DNA of 64,000 bases from Rhinopithecus roxellana (GCF_007565055.1 NC_044556.1:130361808-130425807); one strand, 5' to 3'; shown: positions 35,004 to 46,748, numbered from the stretch's first letter. The notes: generated by a model not told the origin, from the letters alone. Translations and numbers: made by a program.

Positions 35004-35339
35004 ATTGTTGCCTCTTGGTGAGAAGAAGCTGTTTCTCCTATTATCTTGACCTTTCTAAAGTCAAACTTCCTTCTAAACTTATCAAATCATCCTTTGCTGG
35101 CATTATATTTTCCAGGTATAGATCCTCCACCTTCCTTTTGCTTTAAGTTGTCACAGAATGACTTTTCTTTTTCTCAAGTCATAGTAGAGTCTATAAGTAT
35201 GCCTTTCCTATAGCAAAACTACACCTACATAAAAGCTGAACTTACAATATGAGATCAAAAGATATTGCACAAAAAGTACAAGGTTCTTGTACTTGCCAGT
35301 GTAGCTGCAGTGATAGTTCACGAATTCCCTTTTCTTTTC

Positions 35340-35639
35340 TTTCCCTTTTTTTTTGAGATGGAATCTCGCTCTTTCACCCAGGCTGCAGTACAGTGACATG
35401 ATCTCAGCTCACTGCAACCTCCACCTCCCGGGTTCAAGCAATTCTCCTGCCTCTGCTTTCTGAGCAGCTAGGATTACTGGTGCACACCACCACTCATGGT
35501 TAATTTTTGTATTTGTTTGTAGAGACGGGGTTTCACCATGTTGGCCATGCTGGTCTCGAACTCCTGACCTCAGGTGATCCACCTATCTTGGCCTTCCAAG
35601 GTGTTCCCAAGGCCAGACTGTGAGCCACCACACCCGGCC
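35340..35639 (-). mobile_element. AluS inside Tigger2
   Basis: Reverse full-length copy; flanks 'ttcccttttcttt' and 'atcccttttcttt'. The right arm is scrambled near 35600 ('ggtgttcccaaggccagac'). Confidence 0.88.
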
Positions 35640-36444
35640 TATCCCTTTTCTTTTTTACAGAAGTCCTTAATGCTGAATTAATTTGTCTTGAAATAGCAGA
35701 CAACCACAGCTGCAGACCTCAATCTACAATACATATCAAGCAATTCAGCTTTTTCTTATAATGTCATGACTTTTCTCTGCTTTTTGGAAGTACTTCCAGC
35801 ATCACTAGTGGTACTTCATATGGGTCTCATGGTGTCATTCAAGGTTTACAGTATAGTGCTACACACAATGATAAAATACTCAAAAACCACAAGAGATTGC
35901 TTTTTACTGTTATGCCCAGTTTACTGGAGAGATGAACTGCTCACTTGGAGATGATGAGCGTCTTGGCATTTTAAGTGGCTACTAGCAACACCTGAGTTAC
36001 CACAATAGCCACAGGAGGTAGCAACAAAATTACTGCAGTAGTATGGTATGTACTACAGTTAATTTCATGTAGTTATGATTTAATACTGCATCTTTGCTTT
36101 TTTTACATTTTTCTGGATTGAGAATTGCACCAGATACGGTCTGCTAGTGTTTATGTGCCTACACTGTGATTAACTTTTTATAACAGATTTGAATACATTT
36201 TATGGTAGTAAATGAAAAAATGGACTAGTATTTACATATATTTTACGCATTCATGCCATATCTTTTTCTTAATTTTTTTGGATATTTTAGGCTATGTAGT
36301 TCATCTGTGTTTTCAAATTGTTGCAAATTTCCAAAAAAGTTTCCAATATATTTATTGAAAAATATCAATGTACATTTTCATTGATAATCAAGTGGAAAAA
36401 TATCAAGTGGACCTATGCAGTCACAACCCGTGTTTGTCAAGCAG

Positions 36445-37287
36445 AAATTATATTTTGAATCACAATTCCTGCACTCACAGTACCATATCTGCAACTGGTT
36501 TCAGGTAGTTATAGAAACAAACCAGTTAGTTTTCCCCCTTCCTGTTACATGATAATGGCAACACCTTCTTCTACTACATAACTATTTTCAGACTGAATTA
36601 TATTAATATATGCAAGGTACTTAGTTCTAGGTCTAGAAAATTCTTAAAGCCTTCAAATTGAAACTTCCATTTGTTACACTATTTATGTTGATAAGGGTCA
36701 CTTCAAATAAAACTACATACATTTTTATGTATTTTTCTCACAATCTTTCAATAAAGTATTGACAAAGAAAAAATCAATGACCCAGATATTTCTTACAGAT
36801 AATTAGTTATACTGCAGAAGTTACTTAACCATAATTTATAAAGACACCATTTACTAAAAATGTATTTTCACCCCTTAAAAGCTGCTTAACCTTAAACAAA
36901 GTTGATTGAAAATTTCTGATACTTTAAATGCCAATAATAAAAATGCAGTTGAGTTCTAATCAATCTCTGGAAAATCAGTTGCCATATCAGAAAAAGCACA
37001 GATACGCTTTCCTAAAAGTCTCTACAGAGCTGAATTACATTCTCAACCATTAAGGTAAGTCTAAAATCAATAAGATAATTGATCCAAAGGAAATATCACC
37101 ATCAGTACATTGATAAATGAAAGACCAAAGTCTCGAATTTTACCAGTAAAGTACATTTTTAAAAGCATTAAATGGAAAATAAATTTTATTTTTAAAAATT
37201 TAACTGAAGATACTCACCACAGTAAATAGTAACAACCATCAGACTCAATTTCATTAATTAGAGATTATAATGATTCCTCAAACATTT
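36445..37287. other. Intron DNA without recognised repeats
   Basis: AT-rich, nothing identified. Confidence 0.5.
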
Positions 37288-37518
37288 CCAGAGCCAGCAT
37301 AGCACAGTAATTAAGAGCAGAGTTACTAACTATGTGACCCTGGGCAAGTAAGCTAATTTCTCTGAATTTCAGTTTCCTTATTTGTAAAACAAGAATATTA
37401 ACAGCATCGATATTTAATAGGGTCATCCTAAAGACTAAGAGAATACATATGATATAGTATGGTTACTATACTAGCATATAAGAAACAGTCAATAAATGTT
37501 AACTGTCATTATTATTAT
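37288..37518 (+). mobile_element. MIR
   Basis: Clear order: 'cagtaattaagagcagag', 'actatgtgaccctgggcaag', 'cagtttccttatttgtaaaac', 'gtcaataaatgttaactg'. Confidence 0.85.
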
Positions 37519-39869
37519 CTTAAGAATTCAGCATATGTTGTAAGCTGGGGGTCATTCCTCATACCCTACATAAGTATCAATTAATCTAATAAATATTAAT
37601 TAGAACTTCAAGGAAAAATAACCCAATGTGTTTGGAACAGAGTGAACAAGGGGGTGAGCGGAAAACTGGCATTAGATGAGATGGTAAGGGGCCCTGTTCA
37701 TATTATTTGTAATACATATTCTGCTTCTCATTACTGTAATGAATACAGTATACCCATAACCTCCATATATCTTTATATATGCACACATACATATACACAA
37801 CAAATTTTGTAAACAAGCATTTCATAGGTATCACATACAGATAAGGATATGGGAAGAAGAGAAGGAAAAACTAGATGGGGTAGACAGGAAAGAGAGAGCA
37901 AAATGGGAAGAAGGAAGAGGAGAAGAAAAAAGAAGAAAACAGAGAGGAACAGAAGATGATGGTTTTAGTTGATGAATGACCCTTGGTTCAGAAAGGGCTA
38001 GATTTGTGTACATGCTTGGTTGGCATCATGATACTGAGCACACAGGAGGTAAACGAAGCACGCTAGAAAAGGGTGAATACGAGAGCCAGGAGACTCTTAC
38101 AACAGTTACTGTTTCTGTCAAGACCCACATGTCCCAGGGGACCCATTTTCACATAATCTATAATTATCTCTTCGCTTTAATCGCCTTGTCATTCCTGAGG
38201 CTCTCATGGGCACTGGAAGAGGAAAAGCTCATTAACTAAACCTTTTCTCCTCTCTCCAGCCACCCATGGCTTTTAATTGCTTGGTGTGTTATTATCTAGG
38301 AGTGCAACTGGAATCATTTTCATAAGAAAGGGAGGTAGAGAGGAGGAAGGGAGCCTTAAGTCCCTAAGGTATGCACCAAAGACAAACCTTTGCTTTCTCA
38401 ATTATTTATGCCAGCTGAGGTTTTACAGGCTGAATAAATCCATAACTCAAGTTCATTCTGAGCAGTCAGATTCTCCAGGGGGAGTTGCCCACTTGCCTAT
38501 ACACACTTGTGTAGTCCTCAAAGAATAACCAGAATGTAACAAGACATATGTCATCCAATTTATCACCTATCACCAAGGTGTTAACACAATGTTGATCACA
38601 GGCAACATAGTGAAATAGGGAAGTATTACACTACCAACAGCCAAACAGATGGAGGGAAGCTTTTTGGTGCTTAAAGGCAGTGGTATCATTAGGATAGTGG
38701 TGTTCCAGAATGACTTGGCCTGTTAAACGCATAAAAATTCAAATATTCAATTTTTAAAAACACAAATATGTATAACACACACTCTTGAAGCTTAAGAATC
38801 TTTAAGTAGATTTGTTAAAAACAGGCTGCAATCTAACAATGTGAAGCTTTGAATAAATAGAATTTTATAACATCTGATTTTAGAAGTAATTTACAACAAA
38901 ACTATACATGTTACAGCTTTTTCTCCAATCATATCTCTTTCAGGAAAATTTTAGAGTATAATTTATGTGTGACAGGCTTTTATGCTACTTCCAAGCTAGT
39001 TCATATTTCACCAAGAATAAAAAATTAAAGCATAAAACAATCACTTTCATTCTAATTTTTATACTTATATTCTTCCATTTATAATCAGGACTAGACAGCA
39101 GCCAATGAAAAGATATTTGGGAAATATTTTCAAAATCCATTATTGTTTAAAAATGGAAACTTTATAAGTTAATGATGAAAGTATCTCTTTGAAATTCTAC
39201 AGGCTTTTGCGTCTGACCACAAGCAGCGACCTCTGGTATTTTCTGCCAAAACACTTCATTTGTCTCACAGAACAACTAATCAATTCCAGAGCCCATCAAT
39301 CATTTCAGTTGTATACTAGGTCTGGTCTTGCTTAGAGAAGGTCCAGATGGCTGTCTGTGTAAGTGGAATTAATAAAATTCTAATAGATTACATGACATCA
39401 AACTACAAAATATAACAGGGAGGACGAAATCTTATTGCAGGGTGGTGTGGGTACTGTTCAATCTTCATTTACTATATTTTTAATTCTTGCCCTAATTTCT
39501 CAATTTATGTGCAAACTTCTAGATCAAACCTTTGAAGCATATAAGTAACCAGAAGCAATTTCTTGTATATGTAGTGAAGAATGATTTTACTCTACAAACC
39601 CCTATGCTTATTAACTAGTGCTTTTTCTGCCCATCTGCAGTATAAATGAAAAACACAGCTGATCTCAAAACTAGAGGTTACTCCCTGTTATAAGATTTGT
39701 TACTCTCTTGTTTCTATAGTTCTAAAAATATCGGCTCTCCTTCCTTGTTTTCCATTTTCTTCTGCAAAAGCAAACAACTTGTATTTAATTATATAACCAG
39801 AATGCCATGTTATTTTAGCTCTTAACATCAGTTCCTTGCTCCTCTGTAGGGACTCCCTCTGCTGAGTAA
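37519..39869. other. Intron DNA, mostly unassigned
   Basis: Includes a purine-rich low-complexity block at 37848-37960 (GGAAGA/AGAAAA units). Open frames at 37976-38239 and 38277-38528 show no family likeness. 39195-39370 is a less AT-rich block with several short motif-like words. Confidence 0.5.
37848..37960. repeat. Purine-rich low-complexity tract
   Basis: About 110 bases, more than 85 percent A/G on the plus strand by eye, for example 'gggaagaaggaagaggagaag'. On the ACBD6 transcript it is a pyrimidine tract. Confidence 0.8.
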
Positions 39870-40090
39870 CAATACTATTTATAAAAGCTAACGGTTACAC
39901 AGTAACTTATTTTGCACCAGAACTGTTCCAGGATGTCTGTGTATTGACATAATCTGCTAAGTATCAAGTGAGACAAGTACTATAATTATCCCCATTTTAC
40001 AGGTAAGTAACTTGCCCAAGATCACACAGCTAGTAAGTGGTGGAACTAGCATTTGAATGTCAGCGGTTTGGCTCCATAACTTTTTGTACT
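39870..40090 (-). mobile_element. MIR
   Basis: Reverse MIR order, well preserved: 'ccccattttacaggtaag', 'cttgcccaagatcacacagc', 'tagtaagtggtggaactagc'. Confidence 0.88.
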
Positions 40091-40094
40091 TAAT

Positions 40095-40838
40095 TAGAAT
40101 ACCCCTACATCCCCTCAATTATATTACAGAACAATTAACTAGCTTCAGAATGAGAAACTGATGTCAGAGCTCTGCGATATTAACACAGAGATCTGAACCT
40201 CTGACATTATATTGATACTTTCTATGACAGGGTGGAAAGCAGGAAGCAAGCTCAGAATTGGCCCCTGTGGCCCTTGGCTCAAGAACATTTACCTTAAAAC
40301 TAAAACAAACTCATAACTCATCATCTATTATACAATACACATTCATCAGAAAAGCTGCCAAAACAATGGAACCCAAACTTAACCAAATGGATTTATTAGA
40401 TACTGATTTGCCTGATCTTTACAAATGTAAAAAAAAAAAAAAAAAAAAATCTGGAGTTTATACATTAAAGTATCAAAACAAACCTTTAAAACACGTTATT
40501 TTATGTCCTTTAAAAAAAAAACAACAGTTCCATAGAAAAGAATTTTTGCTTTCATCCAAGTCTTCCATTTGATGCTTCTAAAACTCTAAAACCTACTGTC
40601 ACTTTCACCTCAGTTAAACATAATTCTGCCAAGAAATTGCAATTAACATCAATTAAAGCACAACTTTCTCTTAGAAAAATAAAACACACCAGATATATTT
40701 CACCAAAATACAAGCATAATTTGATTACATAACTTCAACAAATAACCCATTTCATTGTTGCAATTGCATTCTGACATGTAAGAAACTATAGAGACTACAT
40801 CTGGCTCTTCACTGGAATAATCCAACATTTCAGTATAT
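40095..40838. other. Intron DNA without recognised repeats
   Basis: A 19-base A-run at 40431-40449 inflates the plus-strand frame 40258-40572, which is not a gene. Otherwise nothing identified. Confidence 0.5.
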
Positions 40839-40850
40839 AAGAATTGTCAT

Positions 40851-41120
40851 GCCGGGCACAGCGCCTCACACCTGTTATCCCAGCACTTTGGGAGGCCAAG
40901 GCGGACGGATCACGAGGTCAAGGGATCGAGACCATCCTGGCTAACACGGTGAAACCCCACCTCTACTAAAAATACATAAATTAGCTGGAACTACAGGCGT
41001 GATGGTGCGCGCCTGTAGTCCCAGCTACTCAAGAGGCTGACTTTGCAGTAAGCCGAGATCGTACCACTGCACTCCAGCCTAGTGACAGAGCAAGACTCTG
41101 TCTCCAAAAAAAAAAAAAAA
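40851..41120 (+). mobile_element. AluY with internal rearrangement
   Basis: 'gccgggcacagcgcctcacac' to an A-run. The right arm starts abnormally ('ttagctggaactacaggcg') and lacks the 'gcaggagaatggcg' block. Flanks 'aagaattgtcat' / 'aagaatgttcat'. Confidence 0.87.
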
Positions 41121-41132
41121 AAGAATGTTCAT

Positions 41133-42284
41133 TATGGCCTAATTTGTTATAATGGAATTCTACTACACTATAAAAAGAACTCTCCCAATACAAGAATATG
41201 ATTAGTTGCTGTAATTTTTGATCTGCTGTAGTAACAAAATTACTGTGTTTGTAATAAATGGCTTTCAATGGCTTGTTCACATTCATGTTTCTTACTCTTT
41301 CTTAACAATATGTTCAGAATATGAAGATTTAGATGATATCATAAGACTGATACTTAATGAAGACTTCATTAAAAAAAGGCCAAGTCTAACCAGTTTTGCC
41401 CACAAAGGTTCATATTTCATTCAATTAATAATATTTATTAAACATACTTTCATGAAAATGCCAAAAGTAGTAGGAACATATTATTCAAAAGTGAAGAAGC
41501 TGAGAAGTACAAATATTCACAATGTTTTGTGTCATTACAGGTTCATAATAAATGTGTGTTGAATTAAAATCTCTACAAAAAGAAACTATATTATTCTTTG
41601 TCATTGTTTATCATGGTCAAAATTCTAAATACTGATTTAAATCTAAGAATCACTTCACTAGCAATTGGGTGGAGGATAAAGGAAGGAAGATTAACCCTTT
41701 CAACACAGTTTAACTCTATCTCAGGATTTCTACTCTCACTACAACTGGAGTACATTGGATTTGCTTCATGTTCTGTAGGGCTGCTGTGATCAGTCATGTC
41801 ATCAGACATTCGAAAAGACACTGTATTCAGTATGTCATTTTGAAAAATACTAGAGTCTGGGAGCCCTTAAGGAAAACGGCATACAAAATAAAGATCATAA
41901 TTTACAGATAAGTGATTGACATTGTTAGAAACTTAAGACATTGTTAGAAACTTTTTAAAAAAAGGAAAGTCAAGAAACTATCTCAAGTTATTTATCTAAC
42001 TAGGAAAGAAAAATAGCCTATACATTTTTTATGGTTTAAGGGAAAGAGGTGAGGATGGGCATATTACAGAAGAACCAAACTAGCAGCTCTCAATTTTACA
42101 ATAGGGCCCTTAGGCTAACTCTGCAGAAGCAATAGTCACTAAACTATCAGTTCTTCAACGGAAGCAGCTGTGGCTACCTCCCACGTTCTGAGCACTTCCA
42201 CTGAAGATCTACTAAGTTTGGGGGACTTCCTCAGATAGTGAGAATGCAACGATGGGTAAAATATGATCCTCACTATCAAAAACT
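41133..42284. other. Intron DNA, unassigned
   Basis: Two 76- to 114-codon frames (41218-41562 plus, 41591-41821 minus) without repeat or family signature. A 19-bp direct repeat, 'gacattgttagaaactt', occurs twice at 41918-41955. Confidence 0.45.
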
Positions 42285-42840
42285 AAAAGGTAAAAGTATT
42301 TCTAGGTATACAGTTCAGTAGTGTTAAGTATATTCACACTGTTGTGCAATCTCCATAACTTTTTCATCTTGTAAAACTGAAACTCTGTCCCCATTAAACA
42401 ACTTCCCATTTCCCCTATCCCCTAGCTCCTGGCAACCACCATTTTACTGTCTCTCTGATTTTTGAATACTTTCTGTTTCTGTGAGTTTGACTACTTCAAA
42501 TACCTCACGTAAGTATAATCGCAAAGTGTTTGTGTCCTTGTGACTTGTTTGTTTCACTTAGCATAATGTCCTCAAGGTTCATACATGTTGCAACAGGTGT
42601 CAAAATTCCATTGTATATACCACAATTCGTTTATCCATTCGTCAACAGATGCTTCCATCTATTGGCTACTGTATAGAATGCTCCTATGAACATGGGTGTG
42701 CAAATATGTCTTTGAGATTCTGCTTTCTTTTGGATACATACCCAGAAGCAGAACTGGTGGATCATATGGTAATTCTATTTTAACTTTCCGAGGAAATCTC
42801 CGTTTTCCACAGTGGCTGTATCATTTTATACTCCAAAATG
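42285..42840 (-). mobile_element. Old L1M 3' fragment
   Basis: Reverse L1 phrases: 'gtatattcacactgttgtgc', 'ggcaaccaccattttactg', 'ttcacttagcataatgtcc', 'atacccagaagcagaactgg'. Same orientation as ACBD6. Confidence 0.78.
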
Positions 42841-43204
42841 ACTTTTAATATAGAGCAAATTAAAAAAATTAAAATCTTTAAAATAAATAGTAGTATTTTG
42901 AGGAAAATTAACACAAAAATCCTTAGCTTTAGACTGAGACACAACATCTTGTCCCACCAACTACTTGTGTGGGAAAAAGTCACTGAATGAGACAGTTGTT
43001 ATTAGACACTGACGAAAAGTAATTATTATCACTTATTCAGACACTTCTCTGGCACTGATTCAGACATTTAATTGATTTTAAAGATTATACACCTAAAAAA
43101 TTATTTCCTGTCATTTATTGTCCTACTTGCAAATACCACCAAATCAGTTTCATGTTAAGAAGGAATGCTTCACAAATTGAAGATTTCAGGATTAAAAACA
43201 TATA
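42841..43204. other. Intron DNA without recognised repeats
   Basis: AT-rich; nothing identified. Confidence 0.5.
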
Positions 43205-43257
43205 GGACATACATACACATACATAAGCACATACATACACACACACACACACACACA
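43205..43257. repeat. (CATA)n/(CA)n microsatellite
   Basis: Starts as CATA units and ends as eleven CA units. It is about 40 bp inside the intron from the donor of the 43300 exon, so length changes would sit close to a splice site. Confidence 0.9.
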
Positions 43258-43299
43258 GGCATATATATTTCTATTATCAAAGATCAGAAGAGAAATTAC

Positions 43300-43382
43300 C
43301 TGATGGTTTCTTCATGATATAGAGAACTAATAACTGGCCCACCAAAACCAGTATTTGCTTCTTTTCCTTTCTTCTCTGGTAT
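43300..43382 (-). CDS. ACBD6: ACBD6 coding exon, linker after the ACB domain
   Basis: The reverse complement reads IPEKKGKEANTGFGG, then PVISSLYHEETI, plus AG of a split Arg codon. I recognise it as the ACBD6 stretch that links the acyl-CoA-binding domain to the ankyrin part (about residues 128-155). The first half is charged and probably disordered; GFGGPVISSLY is a compact conserved block. The acceptor is a strong polypyrimidine tract, 'ttttcccccttcccacag' (AG at 43383-43384 on the plus strand), and the donor is CAG|gtaatt (43294-43299). A (CATA)n/(CA)n microsatellite lies about 40 bp downstream of the donor. The preceding exon, expected to end the ACB domain, was not found to the right and is probably outside the window. 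Confidence 0.94.
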
Positions 43383-43399
43383 CTGTGGGAAGGGGGAAA

Positions 43400-44689
43400 A
43401 GAAGCAAAAAAAAGACAAATGGGTTAAAACAGTATGTATTTAAATCAGTTACAAAATGTTATTTTGCTAAGAAAGACTAAGGATTTTACCCTCAACCATC
43501 TCTTCAAACCCTAGTAAAAATTTTAAGGTGGAACAGAAAGGCAGTAAGATTCTCAGTTCATCACAGGAGTGGAATGGGTACATGCTGGCAGTCTAAGGTA
43601 TTCCAGTACAACCTTCTGGAGCCATCAAAAAACAATTCTCCTAGCTGACTGTGAGATGATGTTCAATGTGGTACATATGGATGCTCAGGTGAGGAAAAGA
43701 AAAACAAATCCCAGACATGAATGTGATCAGCAAAATCATATCTAGATTTATAAAATATAAGTTCCCAAATAAGAAGCTACATTAAAGTTCAAATTTAATT
43801 ATAAAAAAAAGTTTATAGATTAAAAAAAAAAAGGAAGGAGAAAAGGTAGAAGAGGGATAGGAAAGGAGGTTTATATCTCAAAAGAAAAAAGAAGTAAACT
43901 ACACAGAAATACTTTCCAAACTCAAGGATTCAATAGGTCTTGCCCCTCTATGTTCTCAAAACAAGAGTAAAATTAATTTAGTAATAAGATTCTAATTTAC
44001 AAGAGTAAAATTAATTTAGTAATAAGATTCTTCTAAAATATGTAATGTGGAAGCAATGAACCTGGATAATACTGTCTGCAAGGATCAAAGTGCAACCTCT
44101 GCAAAACCCCATGTATTGACAGCTTTTAGTACAGGACATCCTGCAAAAGTCAAAACTCTGATGCCGGACATAAATATTCCTTTAGAATCAAAATTACATT
44201 ATGATTTAATTTGACTGCAAAAAGATTAGATTTACTTCAAATAAAATACAGACAATCCCTACACACACTTTTTCAGTACTTAAGAGAAGTACGAGTTTTG
44301 TTTTATTTTTTTTTAATTGTTTGTTTCAGTCTGTGGATCACTGGACTGAGGAAAAAGACTCCCCCCTCCCCCGGAGATAGCATATTCTATCTGTTCCTAA
44401 CACTACTGGGGGGACTAAGGCTTCAAAAAACGTTGGAAAATTTTGAGGAGGTTAATCAAGTCAGTTACCAACTTGTAACAGAAACAGTTATAAAATCATA
44501 GACAACAACTATTAACATGATTAAATGACAAAGTATATAAAGTGTATTAGTATGATGATAGCAAACAAGAAGCACTAGGTAAACGACAGATTTCTCTGTG
44601 CTCTGAGGGCCATTTTTAGAGAATAAATGCTATGAAGAATTTCTGGGATAGATAATGTATTTCTTTATACCCAAAAAAAGTAGAGATGA
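43400..44689. other. Intron DNA with a recent tandem duplication
   Basis: No named element. Contains a purine-rich patch (43820-43868) and the 38-bp duplication at 43961-44031. The frame at 44211-44501 has no motif. Confidence 0.5.
43961..44031. repeat. 38-bp tandem duplication
   Basis: 'acaagagtaaaattaattta' plus 13 further identical bases occurs at 43961-43993 and again at 43999-44031, period 38, with no mismatch over 33 bases. Confidence 0.93.
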
Positions 44690-44775
44690 TCCCCAACTTA
44701 CAATGTTTCAATTTATGACATTTTTTACTTTTAATGGATTTATCAGTGTGTATCCTCATTATAAGGTGAGGAACG
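44690..44775. mobile_element. Possible DNA-transposon fragment
   Basis: 'gatccccaacttacaatgtt' and 'gatttatcagtgtgtatcctc' resemble the ends of a Tigger-like non-coding element. Short and weak. Confidence 0.3.
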
Positions 44776-44974
44776 TGTACAAAGGGAGAACTTATTTTAC
44801 TTAATCCAATTATATTCCAAATACATGCTCCATTGATAGGATAAAACTAAAACATACTTGGTGCTCGAGATAACTACATAAATAAAACTAAAAATGAGAA
44901 AACTGGATACCAAAGGAAAAAAAATAGAGATAGAACCAAGTATGAAGTGGCAAGCATAGCTTCTTAAAAAATAA

Positions 44975-45835
44975 TGACTCCTAGAAGGTAACATGGGGGA
45001 AAATCTAGGTGATATTGGGTTTGGCAATGACTTTTTACATGCAATATCAAAAGTATAATCCATGACAGGCCAGGTGCAGTGGCTCACACCTATAATCCCT
45101 GCACTTTGGGAGGCTGAGGCAGGTGGATCTCTTGAGGTCAGGAGTTTGAGACCAGCCTGGCCAACATGGCAAAACACCACCTCGACTAAAAATACAAAAA
45201 ACTAGCCAGGCATGGTGGTGTGTGCCTGTAGTACCAGGTACCTGGGAGGCTGAAGCACAAGAACTGCTTGCAGAAGTTGGATGCAAAGTTTCAGTGAGCC
45301 AAGATCACACCACTGCACTCCAGTCTGGCAATAAATCAAGATTCTGTCTCAAAAAATATATACATATAATCTATGAGAGAAAAAAATGATTAGTAGGTCT
45401 TTATTAAATTGAATTAAAATTGAAAATTTCTGCTCTGTGAAAAATATTGTTCAGACAATGCAATGACCAGCCATAAACTGAAAAAAAAAAATTGCAAAAC
45501 ACATATCTAATAAAGGACTGGTATCCAAAACATTCAAAGAATTCTTAAAACTCAACACGAAGAAAATAAGTTACCCAATGAAAAGTGAGTAAAAGATCTA
45601 AATAGACAACTTACCAAAGATACAGAGATAGCAAATAAGCGAGTGACAAGATGTTTAAACATCATGTCATTAAAGAAACGCAAATGAAAACAAAAATGAG
45701 AAACCACTACACACCTATTGGAACAGCTAAAATCCAATATGTCCTTAAATAGATTAATAAACAAATGATACACCCATAAAATAGGATATTATTCAGCAAT
45801 ACAAAGAAATGAGCTATTCTAGGTTAACTAAGAAA
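44975..45835 (+). mobile_element. L1M 3'-side fragment split by AluS
   Basis: 'gatattgggtttggcaatgac', then after the Alu 'atctaataaaggactggtatcc', 'cattaaagaaacgcaaatg', 'attattcagcaatacaaag'. ORF2 C-terminal region; frames broken. Confidence 0.75.
45068..45357 (+). mobile_element. AluS
   Basis: 'ggccaggtgcagtggctcac' to 'ctcaaaaaatatata'. Diverged flanks 'gtataatccatgaca' / 'atataatctatgaga'. Confidence 0.88.
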
Positions 45836-46690
45836 AAAGAAGTCAGGTAACTCAGAAATGAAAGTGGAGATATTACAATTAATGCCACAGAAATACAAAG
45901 AATCATAAGAGATAACTATGAACAATTACATGCCAAAAAACTGGATAACCTAGAAGAAATGAATAAATTCCTGGAAACATACAATCTACCATGACTGAAT
46001 CACAAAGAAATTAAAAATCTGACAGACCTATCACCAAGAAAGAGACTGAATCAGTAATTAAAAAAAAAACTTCCCAACAAAGAAAAGCCCAGAACCAGAT
46101 CACTTCACTGGAGAATTCTATCAAATTTAAAGAATTAACACCAATCCTCTTCAAACTTCAAAATAAAGAAAAGGGAACACTTCTAACTCATTTTATGAGG
46201 CCTTATTCTCATATCAAAGCCAAAAATACTACAAGAAAACTAAAACCAATATCCCAGGATATTAATCAAAAAAATCAACTAAATATTAACAAACTGAATT
46301 TAACACTGTATTAAAAGGATTATACATCATGATCAAGTGGGATTTATTCCTGGAATGCAAAGATGGTTCAACACACAAAAATCAATCATATAACACAGCC
46401 TATTAACACAATGAAGGACAAAACCCACATGATCATCTCAATTGATACAGAAAAAGCATCTGACAAAATTCAACATGTGTTCATGATAAAAACACTAAAT
46501 AAACTAGGAATAGAACAAAACTACCTCAACACAATAAAGGCCATATATGAAAAGGCCACAGCTACCAACATACTCAGTGGTAAAAAACTAAAAGCTTTCT
46601 TTCTAAGATCAGGAAGAAGGCAAGGATATCCATTCTCATTACTTCTTTTCAAGATGGTATCCAAGCCAGAGCCATCACATAAGAAATAAA
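45836..46690 (+). mobile_element. L1 ORF2 fragment, reverse-transcriptase part
   Basis: Follows the previous fragment but comes from an earlier part of ORF2, so it is a different copy or a rearrangement: 'caattacatgccaaaaaactgg', 'ttcactggagaattctatc', 'gaaaaagcatctgacaaaa'. The frame 46363-46689 translates as the ORF2 fingers/palm text (DTEKASDKIQ, SGRRQGYPFSLLLF) and ends at a stop before the catalytic Asp pair. Confidence 0.85.
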
Positions 46691-46706
46691 AGGCATTTGT
46701 GGTGTT

Positions 46707-46709
46707 ATG

Positions 46710-46746
<37 letters not shown>
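46707..46746. repeat. (TG)n microsatellite
   Basis: About 18 TG units after the L1 piece, then 'tatacacagagagaaagag'. An AluY follows at once. Confidence 0.92.

Positions 46747-46748
<2 letters not shown>

Larger units (their letters stand above)
32654..36441 (-). mobile_element. Tigger2-type DNA transposon, broken
   Basis: Left border 'ta' plus 'agttgacccttaaacaacatgg' and right border 'aacccgtgtttgtcaa' are decayed copies of the same inverted repeat. The left interior 'aaagtaagctagagaaaag' and 'ggatcatcataaaggtcttc' and the right interior 'ttgcaaatttccaaaaaag' are the non-coding flanks. Transposase text is on the minus strand (33857-34069). An L1 3' end (34149-35003) and an Alu (35340-35639) are inserted. 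Family number from memory, by relation to MER28. Confidence 0.8.
8853..43382 (-). other. ACBD6: ACBD6 gene body (three exons and two introns)
   Basis: The three exons annotated separately define a minus-strand transcription unit. Their reading frames join without a stop: exon 43300-43382 ends in AG, exon 26563-26668 supplies the G that completes an Arg codon, and exon 8853-8942 begins in phase 0. The introns are 16,631 bp and 17,620 bp, in line with the very large introns I recall for this gene on human chromosome 1q25. DNA left of 8853 and right of 43382 is probably intron of the same gene, because the last exon and the acyl-CoA-binding-domain exons are missing, but the sequence does not prove it. 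Nested repeats on the plus strand are antisense to this gene. Confidence 0.9.

Noticed and set aside
40258..40572. 104-codon plus-strand frame with a Lys run
   Set aside because: The Lys run is an A-homopolymer; the rest shows no protein-like pattern.
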